This document shows positions 52,361 to 62,289 of a stretch of DNA of 64,000 bases, in pieces. A program made the position numbers and the translations under genes. The notes under the pieces are model-generated. The model saw only the letters and a list, made by a program, of their open reading frames with translations. It did not search any database and was not told where the DNA came from. The stretch is from Bacilli bacterium (GTDB lineage: Bacteria; Bacillota_I; Bacilli_A; RF39; UBA660). The DNA is taken from assembly GCA_017428485.1 (NCBI GenBank), contig JAFRQT010000048.1:1-64000 (forward strand). The letters are read 5' to 3'. How positions within the stretch are numbered: position 1 is the first letter of the stretch; every line of letters begins with the position of its first letter.

Positions 52361-55300
52361 CTTGTTTAATAGATACTTTCATATCATATTCATTTATTTT
52401 TAATTCTTCTTTAGCAGTAGATTTTTCTTCAAGAGTTAAAGCTAAAACTTCATCCATTATATAGTCTTTAAATTGATTTACAGCATCTACTATTTCTTTA
52501 GGACCACTATATATCATATTAATTCTATCGCTAATATCAAATCCACTAGTTTTTCTAAGATTTTGAACTTTAGATACTATTTCACGAGCTATACCTTCAT
52601 TAATTAAATCTTGTGTTAAATTAGTATTAATTACAACAGTTTTATAATTAAGCATTACTGAATTATAGCCAGGTGCTGATAAAACATCTTTAATTACATA
52701 TGAAGAATTTACTTCATAATCAATATCACCTAATTTAATAGTTAATTTTCCGTCTTCTAATTTCTTAGCATCATCAGCACTAATAGATTCTAAATACTCT
52801 TTAAATGCATTTATATTGCTTCCAAATAGTTTACCACATTCTTTAAAGTTTGGTTTATATGATATTGTTAAATATTTAGATAAATCTTTTTCCCATAATA
52901 CATTTTTAACATTTAATTCTTCTCTAAATAATGATTCAAATTCACCAATTTTTTCTTTATACTTTTCTTCAAATATTACATCACTAATTGGTTGACGAAC
53001 TTTAATCTTAGCATCTTCTCTAATATTTCTAGCATAACTAATTAATTCAATTACTAAATCCATTCTTTCTTCTAAAGCATTATCAATTAATTTTTTATCA
53101 TACACTGGATAATCACTTAAGAATACACTTTCTTCATTAGTTAATTTCATATATATTTCATCACTAATAAATGGTGCGATTGGACTAATCATTTTACAAA
53201 GTCCAACTAATACATCATAAGTGGTTTTATATACTGCTTTCTTAGAATTATCAAGTTCACTTTGCCAGAATCTTCTTCTATTGCGTCTAATATACCAGTT
53301 AGATAAATCATCACATACAAAGTCTTGGATATAATGTACTACTTTATTTAAATCATAACTTTCCATAGATGATGTTACATTTTTGATTAAATTATTATAT
53401 TTAGAAAGTAGCCATTTATCTATATCTTCTAAATCTTTATATTTTACATCAAAGTTTCTTGGGTCCAAATTATCAGCATTAGCATACATTTGGAAGAATG
53501 TATAAGTATTTTTAAGAGTACTGAAGAATTTAGAATTTACTTCTTTTATTCCATCTTCATCAAACTTCATTGGTGTCCATACTGGACTAGTATACATCAT
53601 ATACCAACGAGTAGCATCTACTCCATATTTATCAAATATTGGGAATGGTTCAACAGCATTACCTCTTGATTTATGCATCTTTTGTCCAAATTTATCAAGT
53701 ATTAAATCATTAACAAGAACATTTTTAAATGGACTTTCTCCAAATAAGAATGTATTTATTACAAGAAGTACATAGAACCAACCTCTAGTTTGATCAAGTC
53801 CCTCTGCAATAAAATCTGCAGGAAAATGTTTTTCAAAATATTCTTTATTTTCAAATGGATAATGATATTGTGCAAAAGGAACACATCCGCTATCATACCA
53901 AACATCTATAACATCAGGAATTCTACTCATAGAAGCACCACAATCTGGACACTTAATATGGATATTATCAACATATGGTTTATGTAGATCTATTGTATTA
54001 TCAATTTTTTCAATTGATTTTTCTACAAGTTCATCTATAGAACCAATCATTTCTCTATGACCACATTCACATGTCCAAAGTGGTATTGGGCATCCCCAAT
54101 ATCTACTTCTAGAAATACCCCAATCTTGAGCATTTTCAAGCCAATTAGCAAATCTTTTTTCTCCAATATAATCTGGATACCAATTTACTTTTTTATTTGC
54201 ATCAACTAACTTATCTCTAAATTCACTTACTTTAATATACCAAGCTGGTTTAGCCATATATATTAATGGACTTTTACATCTCCAACAATGAGGATAATTG
54301 TGTGTCATTTTAATTTTCTTAAACAATTTATCATTTTCTTTTAAGTATTTAATTATTTCAAGTTCTAGTTCTGGATCAGTAACTACTCTACCTTTCCATG
54401 GACCTTCAATATATTTTCCTTCAAGATCAACTGGATTATATAATTCTATTCCATACTTTTGGCACACCCTATTATCATCAGCACCATATGCAGGAGCAAT
54501 ATGCACAATACCAGTTCCATCTTCCATTGTTACGTATTCATCACACGTCACAAAGAAAGCTTTAGTGTCAACTTTTAAGAATGGTAATAATTGTTCATAC
54601 TCTATTCCTTCCAAATCTGTTCCAACAAATTTTTCTAGTACTTTATAGTCTTCTCCTAAAATACTATCAGCAAGAGCACTAGCTAATATGAATTTATAAC
54701 CTTTGCTTTCCACTTTAATATATTCTTCATTTGGATTAACACAAAGTGCTAAGTTTGCCATTAAAGTCCATGGTGTAGTTGTCCAGACTAAGAAATATTC
54801 ATCTTTATCTTTTACTTTAAATGGAACAACTACTGAATTAACATCTATTTCTTTATATCCATCAGCAACTTCATGAGTAGAAAGTTCTGTTCCGCATCTA
54901 GGACAATATGGTAATATCTTATGACTATGATAAACAAGACCAGCATCAAAGAATTTTTTTAAACTCCACCATTCTGATTCAATATATTCGTTTTTAAATG
55001 TAATATATGCATTATCAGTATCAATTAATTGACCCATTCTATCTGTTAAATGAACAAATTCTTTTTCGTTTAATCTAACATTTTTCTTACATTCATTACA
55101 GAAGTTTTCTACACCATATTTTTCTATATCTGTTTTATCTTTAAAACCAAGAATTTTTTCAACAGCAACTTCAGTTGGAAGACCATGTGTATCCCAACCT
55201 ACTTTTCTATCCACTTTAAAACCCTTCATAGTTTTATACTTACAAAATGCATCTTTTAATATTTTTGCAAGTAAATGATGTACTCCTGGAAAACCATTTG

Positions 55301-55448
55301 CATATGCTGGTCCATCATAAAAGACAAAGTTATCTTTATCTGATCTATTATCTATAGTTTTATTTAATAAATCTTCTTTTTTCCAAACTTCAGCTTGACG
55401 CTCTTCTTTTTCTTTTAAATTTTCATTACTTAATGCTTCAAATTTCAT
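52353..55448 (-). CDS. ileS: Isoleucyl-tRNA synthetase, type 2 with GVHH signature
   Basis: Charges tRNA-Ile, with editing of Val. 1031 aa, full length. The HIGH signature reads GVHH (residues 55-58) in ANGFPGVHHLLAK, and KMSKS reads KMHKS in GQKMHKSRGN. Four zinc-type Cys pairs are seen (CPRCG, CWRC, CECG, CPDCG). The GVHH variant belongs to the type 2 IleRS group. Charging is controlled by the T-box upstream. Confidence 0.96.
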   Translation of the reverse strand: MKFEALSNENLKEKEERQAEVWKKEDLLNKTIDNRSDKDNFVFYDGPAYANGFPGVHHLLAKILKDAFCKYKTMKGFKVDRKVGWDTHGLPTEVAVEKILGFKDKTDIEKYGVENFCNECKKNVRLNEKEFVHLTDRMGQLIDTDNAYITFKNEYIESEWWSLKKFFDAGLVYHSHKILPYCPRCGTELSTHEVADGYKEIDVNSVVVPFKVKDKDEYFLVWTTTPWTLMANLALCVNPNEEYIKVESKGYKFILASALADSILGEDYKVLEKFVGTDLEGIEYEQLLPFLKVDTKAFFVTCDEYVTMEDGTGIVHIAPAYGADDNRVCQKYGIELYNPVDLEGKYIEGPWKGRVVTDPELELEIIKYLKENDKLFKKIKMTHNYPHCWRCKSPLIYMAKPAWYIKVSEFRDKLVDANKKVNWYPDYIGEKRFANWLENAQDWGISRSRYWGCPIPLWTCECGHREMIGSIDELVEKSIEKIDNTIDLHKPYVDNIHIKCPDCGASMSRIPDVIDVWYDSGCVPFAQYHYPFENKEYFEKHFPADFIAEGLDQTRGWFYVLLVINTFLFGESPFKNVLVNDLILDKFGQKMHKSRGNAVEPFPIFDKYGVDATRWYMMYTSPVWTPMKFDEDGIKEVNSKFFSTLKNTYTFFQMYANADNLDPRNFDVKYKDLEDIDKWLLSKYNNLIKNVTSSMESYDLNKVVHYIQDFVCDDLSNWYIRRNRRRFWQSELDNSKKAVYKTTYDVLVGLCKMISPIAPFISDEIYMKLTNEESVFLSDYPVYDKKLIDNALEERMDLVIELISYARNIREDAKIKVRQPISDVIFEEKYKEKIGEFESLFREELNVKNVLWEKDLSKYLTISYKPNFKECGKLFGSNINAFKEYLESISADDAKKLEDGKLTIKLGDIDYEVNSSYVIKDVLSAPGYNSVMLNYKTVVINTNLTQDLINEGIAREIVSKVQNLRKTSGFDISDRINMIYSGPKEIVDAVNQFKDYIMDEVLALTLEEKSTAKEELKINEYDMKVSIKQVK

Positions 55449-55459
55449 AATATCCTCCT

Positions 55460-55672
55460 ATAAATAAAAAAGGAATAGTACAAGGAGTCTAATTAGACGG
55501 TACCATCCCTTTATTTAACTTAATTTGATAATGCTGATAACAGCATACTTACCTTATCCGTAAGTAACATCAGAAGTGATTCATATATAACTTATATATT
55601 AACTTTCACCATACGTTAACTCTCTAAAATAATCAGTTATATAACGTCTTCCTCATTTGTTTTGAACGTGTT
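55460..55672 (-). promoter_or_regulatory. T-box riboswitch of ileS
   Basis: The minus strand has AGGGATGGTACCG and a terminator (GGATGGTAC / GTACTATTCC plus T's, 55462-55515), with stem I elements upstream. ATC (Ile) occupies the specifier position in GAATCACTTCTG, aligning with ACT in the thrS leader. Confidence 0.88.
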
Positions 55673-55704
55673 AATTATAACACCATATATTTTATTTGTA
55701 AAGA

Positions 55705-57309
55705 TTAATTTGTTGCCTTACAATTTGCTCTAAATAAGCTTTCTTTATCTTTCCATGCATCAGGTACAGAAACTCTATTACCATTCTTATCTAATAGACA
55801 TGCATAGTTAGAACTATTTTCATAATATCCGGCCATCTTATTGATAGTAAAATATTTAGATCTATACAATTCTTCATAACTCCATTTTTTCATACCAACT
55901 CTTGTAGCTGCTTCATAAACATATATACCATCATTTTTTCCATCTTTATTTTCATCATAATGCGTTAAGAATAACATCACGTGAGAATCATTTATTACTT
56001 CATCAGATAATACTAATGTGTCCAATAATGTTTCCATCTTTGCTTTAGAACATGAAGATCCGCAAGATTCTTCTTTTGCTTTATTCTTTCCTAGGTAACT
56101 ACCATGTGTATTTTCTGCTTTGAATCCAGCATTATGAAGTGACCAACCAAAGAATGATTGACAATCAAGACCTCCGTATAGTCCCTTACAAAAAGCTTTG
56201 ATTCCTTTACTTTGTGCTTCTTGTCTAGGATATATTGTTTCACCTGTTTTGCTATCTACATAAGATGAAGTAATATTACCATATGTAATTACATGCCCCC
56301 ATTTTGGATTTCCACCAAATTCAACATTATATCTTTGACCAAAGCAATGTATATTGCATACATATGACACTTGAATATTATATTTAGCATGTAAATATGC
56401 TTCAAGCGCTATACCAGCAGTTGCAACGCCCTCTTTAGTAAATAATCCAGCACTTCTAACTGACCATGCAATAAAATCATTTAAGTTTGCAAGTGAATCT
56501 CCTTTTGATTGTAATACAGTATCAATTTCTCCATTAATTGGAGGATAATTTGCATCATCTCTCGATCTAGTTCCATCGTTATACAAATCTTCCCAAGTAA
56601 TTGTCAATGTACTTGGCTTACTAATATTGTTCAAATTATCTTTTACATATACATAATAATTGCCTGGTATTACACCTAGTTCTAATTTATTAGTACTCTT
56701 TTTAACCCAATTATCTTCTTTTCCAGTTGGAGTCTTCTTAGTGCTTGAAAAATAATAACCAGCAATATTTCCTTTAGTACCTTTTTGAGCAGTAACAACA
56801 ACATAAGATCCTTTATGTGTTATTGATTTTATCATTGGCGCACCATTATCAGATGGAGTGCTTTCACCGCCTTCTTCTCCTCCACCAGACATATCTTCGC
56901 TAGGCTTTGTTTTGATTGGATTATTTGTTAATTTTAAACATTCAGTCATATCATCATACGTATTTGTTATTCTCATAATAAGTGATACGAATGTAGGTAT
57001 TAAAAATATGAGTACAGCTGCAACTACATTAGCAATTAATGGTTTCTTTACTTTATCAAGTCCATCTCCACTAGTAATTGCTCCAGTAAGCTTTATCATT
57101 GCTACTATAATCAAAATAATTGGAACTACTGCTCTTAATATATCCAAAAGAAGTTTTATCATTTTTATTACATTAGCAACTTCTTCTCTTTGGCAAAACT
57201 TAACAGCTAATGCATTAGAAAAAGTTAGTGCACTTAAATCATTCATAAACGCACTAAATGTAATTATCATAATTAATAAAGATACAATAACTTTCTTTTT
57301 GTTTAACAT
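55705..57309 (-). CDS. VirB2-like / NlpC-P60 fusion protein, 534 aa
   Basis: Signal peptide (1-27), then a Cys and two hydrophobic helices (about 48-77 and 88-112) in a layout like TrbC/VirB2 pilins. An acidic Gly/Glu/Ser linker (140-158) and a region with beta-type segments follow, then an NlpC/P60-like domain with C383 in LDCQSFFGW and H443 in NDSHVMLFL. DENKDGKNDG (452-461) between active His and end resembles a calcium-binding loop. It resembles the 445-aa wall peptidase in its catalytic half. A secreted wall hydrolase anchored by two helices is the inferred role. Confidence 0.75.
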   Translation of the reverse strand: MLNKKKVIVSLLIMIITFSAFMNDLSALTFSNALAVKFCQREEVANVIKMIKLLLDILRAVVPIILIIVAMIKLTGAITSGDGLDKVKKPLIANVVAAVLIFLIPTFVSLIMRITNTYDDMTECLKLTNNPIKTKPSEDMSGGGEEGGESTPSDNGAPMIKSITHKGSYVVVTAQKGTKGNIAGYYFSSTKKTPTGKEDNWVKKSTNKLELGVIPGNYYVYVKDNLNNISKPSTLTITWEDLYNDGTRSRDDANYPPINGEIDTVLQSKGDSLANLNDFIAWSVRSAGLFTKEGVATAGIALEAYLHAKYNIQVSYVCNIHCFGQRYNVEFGGNPKWGHVITYGNITSSYVDSKTGETIYPRQEAQSKGIKAFCKGLYGGLDCQSFFGWSLHNAGFKAENTHGSYLGKNKAKEESCGSSCSKAKMETLLDTLVLSDEVINDSHVMLFLTHYDENKDGKNDGIYVYEAATRVGMKKWSYEELYRSKYFTINKMAGYYENSSNYACLLDKNGNRVSVPDAWKDKESLFRANCKATN

Positions 57310-57310
57310 A

Positions 57311-57958
57311 TTATTTTGCCCTTTTCATATATGCTTCTTTAGCGGCATTTTGTTCAGCTTCTTTTTTAGAATTTCCACATCCAACGCCATAAACTAAATC
57401 ATCTATAATAACTTCTACTTTAAATTTTCTTTTATGAGCAGGTCCACTTTCTTCAACTAAATTGTATGTTACACTTTTTTTAACTGTTTGAACACTTTCT
57501 TGTAAAAGACTTTTATAATCCATTAAAAAGTCTTCATGATGTTCAATAAAAGGCACAATTAATTTATTAAATACTCTTTTTACTGCACTAATTCCTTGCT
57601 CTAAATAGATAACTGCCATTGTAGCTTCAAATACATCAGCAATAATAGTTTTATTGGCTTCTTCTACACCATTGCCTAATCTAATATAGTCTTTTAAATT
57701 AATTTTTTTTGAATATTCATATAAAGCATTTTCACAAACATATAAACTTCTCAATCTACTCATTTGTCCTTCTGCTAAATCAGTTTTAGTATAAAGATAT
57801 TCACTACATACTATTTCTAAAACAGCATCTCCTAAATATTCTAATCTTTCATAACATTCACAATCGTGTTCATTAGCATAACTAGAATGAGTTAATGCAG
57901 TTAATAATAGTTTTTCATTTTTAATTTTTATACCATAATCTTTGTATATGTTTTTCAT
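57311..57958 (-). CDS. rnc: Ribonuclease III
   Basis: Cuts double-stranded RNA in rRNA maturation and mRNA decay. Start at ATG 57958. The signature ERLEYLGDAVLEIV and second acidic site DVFEATMAVIYLE are intact, and a C-terminal double-stranded-RNA-binding domain (KVEVIIDDLVYGVGCGNSKKEAEQNAAKEAY) follows. 215 aa is usual. It ends one base before the fusion-protein gene on the same strand. Confidence 0.96.
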   Translation of the reverse strand: MKNIYKDYGIKIKNEKLLLTALTHSSYANEHDCECYERLEYLGDAVLEIVCSEYLYTKTDLAEGQMSRLRSLYVCENALYEYSKKINLKDYIRLGNGVEEANKTIIADVFEATMAVIYLEQGISAVKRVFNKLIVPFIEHHEDFLMDYKSLLQESVQTVKKSVTYNLVEESGPAHKRKFKVEVIIDDLVYGVGCGNSKKEAEQNAAKEAYMKRAK

Positions 57959-58034
57959 AATTATCACTGCTATTATTATAACAAATTAACATTTTAATTA
58001 AAAGGTTTTTATTTATTTTTGTATAAATGTATTA

Positions 58035-58040
58035 TATAAT
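58035..58040 (+). promoter_or_regulatory. -10 element placed for a leaderless yidD mRNA
   Basis: TATAAT with six bases before the ATG at 58047, the same spacing as for yigZ. No ribosome-binding site is visible. Confidence 0.5.
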
Positions 58041-58046
58041 ATTATT

Positions 58047-58268
58047 ATGAAAAAAATATTAATAAAATTAATTAATTTATATCAAATAACACCACTTCAT
58101 ACTCATTCAATGTGTAGATTTAATCCCACATGTAGTGAATATATGAAAGAGTGTATAAATGAATATGGTTATAAAGGTATTATTATTGGAATAAAAAGAA
58201 TATTAAGGTGTCATCCCTTTGGTAAATTTGGATATGACCCAGTTAAAAAAGAAGGAGAAACAATATGA
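58047..58268 (+). CDS. yidD: Membrane protein insertion efficiency factor YidD
   Basis: 73 aa, basic, with [15 protein letters not shown] and [16 protein letters not shown], the family signature. It helps YidC/Oxa1 insert proteins. The message seems leaderless. Its stop overlaps the start of the following lipoprotein gene by four bases. Confidence 0.94.
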   Translation: MKKILIKLINLYQITPLHTHSMCRFNPTCSEYMKECINEYGYKGIIIGIKRILRCHPFGKFGYDPVKKEGETI

Positions 58269-59125
58269 AAAAGAAAATATTTTTAATAGGATTTATTATA
58301 TTTTTACTAAGTGGATGTACATTTGGAGAAAGCTTCGAAGACACTTATCTTTATACAACAATGTATCCAATTGAATATGCTGCGAACGAATTGTATGGAG
58401 ATCATGCAAAAGTATTATCTGTTTATCCAAATGGAGTTGATCAATCTTATGTAGTAACAGATAAGAAAAAGAAAAAATATTCAGAAGCAGAAACATTTAT
58501 CTATTCTGGAGTTGCAAATGAAGCATCTTTAGCTAGAGACTTATTAAACTTAAATAATAAATTAAATTTGATAGATGCTACTAAAGGAATGAGTTCTGCA
58601 AATAAACTTGCTAGTACTTGGATTGATCCATCAAATTACTTAATGTTATGTAGCAATATAAAAGTGAGTTTAATTGAATATACTAAAAATCCATATATTA
58701 AGGAAGAAATAGAAGAAAAATATAAAGAATTAAATGTATCTATATCAGAATTAGATGTTCAATTATATAATATTGGTAAAAATGGTAATTATGATACATT
58801 ACTTGTAACTAACAATGTATTTGAATATCTAACAAAATACAATATAAATGTTATATCAATAGATCAAAATAATGACACAATTGATAAAGCATATGCAAGT
58901 GCTAAAAAATTAATTCAAGATAAAAAGATACAGTATGTATATTATCTACAAGGCGATGAATTTACAGAAAGCCAAAATAAATTTCTTTCAGATAATTCAC
59001 TTGTTAAAATAGAAATACCTAATATATTTACTCTAACAGATGAAAATAGAAAAGATGGAAAAGATTATATTAGTATTATGAATGATATAATTAGTGAATA
59101 TAAAAAGGAATTATATAAAAAATAA
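58265..59125 (+). CDS. TroA/ZnuA-like substrate-binding lipoprotein lacking metal His
   Basis: Lipobox LLSGC (Cys18) and a cluster A-I binding-protein fold: [55 protein letters not shown]. In ZnuA/TroA three His bind the metal; the matching sites here read GVDQSY (60-61), STWIDP (118) and TNNVFEY (183), all without His. The cognate ABC permease and ATPase are not nearby. Ligand therefore may not be a bare metal. It is coupled to yidD by four bases. Confidence 0.8.
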   Translation: MKKKIFLIGFIIFLLSGCTFGESFEDTYLYTTMYPIEYAANELYGDHAKVLSVYPNGVDQSYVVTDKKKKKYSEAETFIYSGVANEASLARDLLNLNNKLNLIDATKGMSSANKLASTWIDPSNYLMLCSNIKVSLIEYTKNPYIKEEIEEKYKELNVSISELDVQLYNIGKNGNYDTLLVTNNVFEYLTKYNINVISIDQNNDTIDKAYASAKKLIQDKKIQYVYYLQGDEFTESQNKFLSDNSLVKIEIPNIFTLTDENRKDGKDYISIMNDIISEYKKELYKK

Positions 59126-59134
59126 TTCCTTTTA
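59103..59134. terminator. Bidirectional intrinsic terminator
   Basis: AAAAGGAATTAT / ATAATTCCTTTT hairpin between the TroA-like gene and the convergent HipA-like gene. Confidence 0.75.
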
Positions 59135-60022
59135 TTTATGTTTATTTGCAATACTTAATGTTCTTTCTAGTATTTGTTTTTTCTTATCAAAATATTTTAT
59201 TAATTGTTCTCTATCTTCCAAAGGTACAATTAAATTATATTTTTCTATTACTCTATCCAATATTTTATTTATATCAATATCTAATGATTTACATAAGTAT
59301 CTATAGAATTCTAAATGATTATTTATTAAATTAATTAAATACAAAGTTTTTCTATTAAGTTTATCATCTTTTGGAAAAAGTAAATGATCAAATGAAGACA
59401 TATAAATTCTATAATACTTCTCAAGTTCACTATCTTCTTCTTTAATGTATAATAATGAACTTCCATTATCAGAAAGTGGTGCAAGTTTAACATCATCGCC
59501 AACTTCAAATACAATGTTTGAAACTGTCCTATCATTTTGTCCTGTAAACCAATCAAATGCAGTTAATCTATAAAAATTATCCATTAAATTAATTCTATTT
59601 TTATCAGGCAATATTTCTCTAAAAACATGATTAAGTGTTGTTAATCTTTTAGGAGCACTCATATTTTGATAATTAAAAAAGGTATTATATTCATAGTATT
59701 TTTTATCTTTACTTCTAAATGATTTACTAATTATACCTATTTTATTTTTAAAAGAAGCTAGGGAATAATCAACACATCTTATTTTATATTCTTTTATTAG
59801 TTCAGATAAAAATAATTCATTAAATATTGCTTTTGTTTTAAAAAAATATAATCCATCATCAAATTTAAACCATGAATTATATGCTATTAACAAATAGCCT
59901 TCTATTTCTAGTTTAGATTTCAAATATTTTCTATTTTCTCTATCTCCGGAGTTTACATAATTATCATCTATATTTGCAATATCTTTTATATGTTTTTTAT
60001 CTACACTAGTATTTTCAAACAT
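59132..60022 (-). CDS. HipA-like kinase-fold protein, 296 aa
   Basis: Start at ATG 60022 behind AAAGGGG. The central FDWFTGQNDRTVSNIVFE followed by LAPLSDNGSSLLY matches the catalytic and metal-binding part of HipA-type kinases (GNxDRHxxN, then LAPxYD). No HipB-like antitoxin is adjacent, and the N-terminal HipA domain is not recognisable. Possible serine kinase or toxin; function unproven. Confidence 0.65.
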   Translation of the reverse strand: MFENTSVDKKHIKDIANIDDNYVNSGDRENRKYLKSKLEIEGYLLIAYNSWFKFDDGLYFFKTKAIFNELFLSELIKEYKIRCVDYSLASFKNKIGIISKSFRSKDKKYYEYNTFFNYQNMSAPKRLTTLNHVFREILPDKNRINLMDNFYRLTAFDWFTGQNDRTVSNIVFEVGDDVKLAPLSDNGSSLLYIKEEDSELEKYYRIYMSSFDHLLFPKDDKLNRKTLYLINLINNHLEFYRYLCKSLDIDINKILDRVIEKYNLIVPLEDREQLIKYFDKKKQILERTLSIANKHK

Positions 60023-60072
60023 ATTATATTCCCCTTTCAAGTGACATATTATAACATATTTTTACATAATAA

Positions 60073-60096
60073 AAAAGATTATTTTAATAATCTTTA
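60073..60096 (-). terminator. Terminator of the ruv operon
   Basis: AAAGATTATT / AATAATCTTT hairpin overlapping the ruvB stop. Confidence 0.7.
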
Positions 60097-61107
60097 TTCA
60101 TAATCAAATAATGTTTTTTGAGTATTTATTTTAAATTCTTGATAAGTTTTTTCTGTTACAACTCTTCCACGAGAAGTTCTTTTAACATATCCTTCCTGTA
60201 ATAAAAATGGCTCAATAACATCTTCTATAGTTCCAACCTCTTCTCCAATTGAAGAAGCAATTGATTCTATACCAACCGGCCCTCCATTGAATTTTTCAAC
60301 TATACTCATTAAATATTCAACATCTGTACTATCGAGTCCAGAATCATTAATTTTAAGTCTTTTTAATGCTTTTTTAACTAAGTCTAATGTAATTTTACCA
60401 TCACCCTCAACAAGAGCAAAATCGCCAACACGTTTTAATAATCTATTAGCTATTCTAGGAGTTTTTCTACTTCTAATAGCTATTTCATATGCAGCATCTT
60501 TGTTGATTTTTAAATCAAGGACTCTAGCACTTCTTTGTACTATTTCACATAGCTCATCATTAGTATAAAATTCTAACTTAGATACAATACCAAACCTATC
60601 TCTTAGAGGTGCTGATAGATCTCCAGCTCTAGTTGTTGCTCCAACCAAAGTAAATGGCGGTAAATCAATTTTAATATTTCTGCTTTGGCCTTCTCCACCA
60701 ATAATAATATCTAATTTGAAGTCTTCCATGGCACTATATAATATTTCTTCGATATATCTAGGAATTCTATGTATTTCATCAATAAACAAAACATCATTTG
60801 GTTCAAGTGTAGAAAGTATAGCAGCTAAGTCTCCACTTTTTTCAATTGTTGGACCACTTGCTGTTTTAATATTACTTCCAAGTTCATTTGCAATAATATG
60901 TGCGAGTGTTGTTTTACCTAATCCAGGAGGACCATATAATAAAACATGATCTAGATTTGTATTTCTCATTTTAGCTGCTTTTACAAACACCTTAATATTT
61001 TCTTTAACATCTGTTTGTCCGATATATTCATCAAATGAATCTGGTCTAATAGTCTTTTCAAATGTATCAGTTTCTAATTCATGATTAGTTACGATTCTTT
61101 CATCCAT
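60094..61107 (-). CDS. ruvB: Holliday junction branch migration helicase RuvB
   Basis: AAA+ motor, works with RuvA. Walker [14 protein letters not shown] near 60, Walker B LFIDEIHR near 110, sensor [18 protein letters not shown], and C-terminal winged helix ending in YQEF. 337 aa is normal. It overlaps the HAD gene by eight bases. Confidence 0.97.
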   Translation of the reverse strand: MDERIVTNHELETDTFEKTIRPDSFDEYIGQTDVKENIKVFVKAAKMRNTNLDHVLLYGPPGLGKTTLAHIIANELGSNIKTASGPTIEKSGDLAAILSTLEPNDVLFIDEIHRIPRYIEEILYSAMEDFKLDIIIGGEGQSRNIKIDLPPFTLVGATTRAGDLSAPLRDRFGIVSKLEFYTNDELCEIVQRSARVLDLKINKDAAYEIAIRSRKTPRIANRLLKRVGDFALVEGDGKITLDLVKKALKRLKINDSGLDSTDVEYLMSIVEKFNGGPVGIESIASSIGEEVGTIEDVIEPFLLQEGYVKRTSRGRVVTEKTYQEFKINTQKTLFDYE

Positions 61108-61675
61108 TGTATTTCTCCTCTACATAATCAAGAACTTCATTCCATGTATCAACTCTTCTAAATCTCTTTTCATCATGATTATACGCATTTGTAAATAATA
61201 ATACATCAATTCCAGCACTACTAACATCTTCACAATGGCTTTCTTTATCATCTATGAAAAGATTTACTCCCTCTTTTATACATTCATCTACTTTACTACC
61301 AGTATCCACATATATTTTAGTATATTTAACACCATTTCTATCTAACCAATTTTTAGTTAATTTATATGGATCTTTAATATATTTACCTTTTCTAAATGAT
61401 ATAAATATTATATTGAATCCTCTATCATATAAAGTATTAATTACATCTTTGGCTCCAGGTTTGATTTCTGCATTATCCATAATATATTCAAGTCTATCTG
61501 AAAAGAATTGACCTTTCATTCCTTCTGGCCATCCCATCATTTCACTAAACTCATATGCATTTATATCTTTAATTCCTGTTCCACCTAATACTTCTTTATC
61601 ATATTTATCTGCTTCAACAATTATACGTTCATTAGTAGAACAAATTGTATCATCCATATCAATTCCAATTGTCAT
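61100..61675 (-). CDS. HAD-family 5'-nucleotidase-like protein in the ruv operon
   Basis: Begins [14 protein letters not shown], the HAD nucleophile motif, with ISFRKGKY (motif II) and [11 protein letters not shown] (motif IV). Length and pattern resemble the 5'(3')-deoxyribonucleotidase NT5C group. It lies between ruvA (10 bases) and ruvB (overlap), so it is co-transcribed with the branch-migration genes. GAGGTG precedes the ATG. Confidence 0.82.
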   Translation of the reverse strand: MTIGIDMDDTICSTNERIIVEADKYDKEVLGGTGIKDINAYEFSEMMGWPEGMKGQFFSDRLEYIMDNAEIKPGAKDVINTLYDRGFNIIFISFRKGKYIKDPYKLTKNWLDRNGVKYTKIYVDTGSKVDECIKEGVNLFIDDKESHCEDVSSAGIDVLLFTNAYNHDEKRFRRVDTWNEVLDYVEEKYNG

Positions 61676-61685
61676 AATTTCACCT

Positions 61686-62234
61686 CTACTTCAATAATAA
61701 TTTTAACGCTTCTTTTATTTGTACTTCTATATTTAATGTATTATCTATTTTAGGAACAACAGCTTTAATATCTGCTGACTTATATCCAAGTGCTTCCAAA
61801 GCTAGAACAAGTTCATTTGAATTATCATTACTTTCTTCAATTGAAGCAAGTTTTCCTTTTAAATCTAGTATTATTTGTCTTGCTAATTTTTCTCCCACTT
61901 TAGGTACTTTTTTTAAATATAGTACATTTTCCCTATCTATGGCATCAACTAATCCAGTTAAAGAACAACTGGCAAGTATTGATATTCCCATTTTAGGACC
62001 TAATCCTTTAACATCTATTAATCTTAAAAATAAATCTCTTTCATCTTCAGTCTTAAAACCATATAGTGTATTCTCATCTTCTCTAATATGAGTATAAATA
62101 TATACTTTAATATTATCTAATTCTTTAAATGCATAAGGATTAGAAGTATATATTTTATAACCTATTCCGTTTACATCTAGTACAATATAATTAGCAAATT
62201 GCTTAACAATATTACCTTTTAAATAATCAAACAT
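61686..62234 (-). CDS. ruvA: Holliday junction DNA-binding protein RuvA
   Basis: Binds the four-way junction and recruits RuvB. N-terminal OB fold (MFDYLKGNIVKQFANYIVLDVNGIGYKIY), then helix-hairpin-helix units LIDVKGLGPKMGI and LKKVPKVGEKLA, then the flexible C-terminal domain. 182 aa, slightly short. It heads the ruv operon. Confidence 0.95.
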   Translation of the reverse strand: MFDYLKGNIVKQFANYIVLDVNGIGYKIYTSNPYAFKELDNIKVYIYTHIREDENTLYGFKTEDERDLFLRLIDVKGLGPKMGISILASCSLTGLVDAIDRENVLYLKKVPKVGEKLARQIILDLKGKLASIEESNDNSNELVLALEALGYKSADIKAVVPKIDNTLNIEVQIKEALKLLLK

Positions 62235-62265
62235 ATCTTATTCACCAATAAAATTATATCATAAT

Positions 62266-62289
62266 AAAAGTAACTTAGGAAGTTACTTA
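62266..62289 (-). terminator. Terminator of sigH
   Basis: AAGTAACTT / AAGTTACTT hairpin overlapping the sigH stop. Confidence 0.7.
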
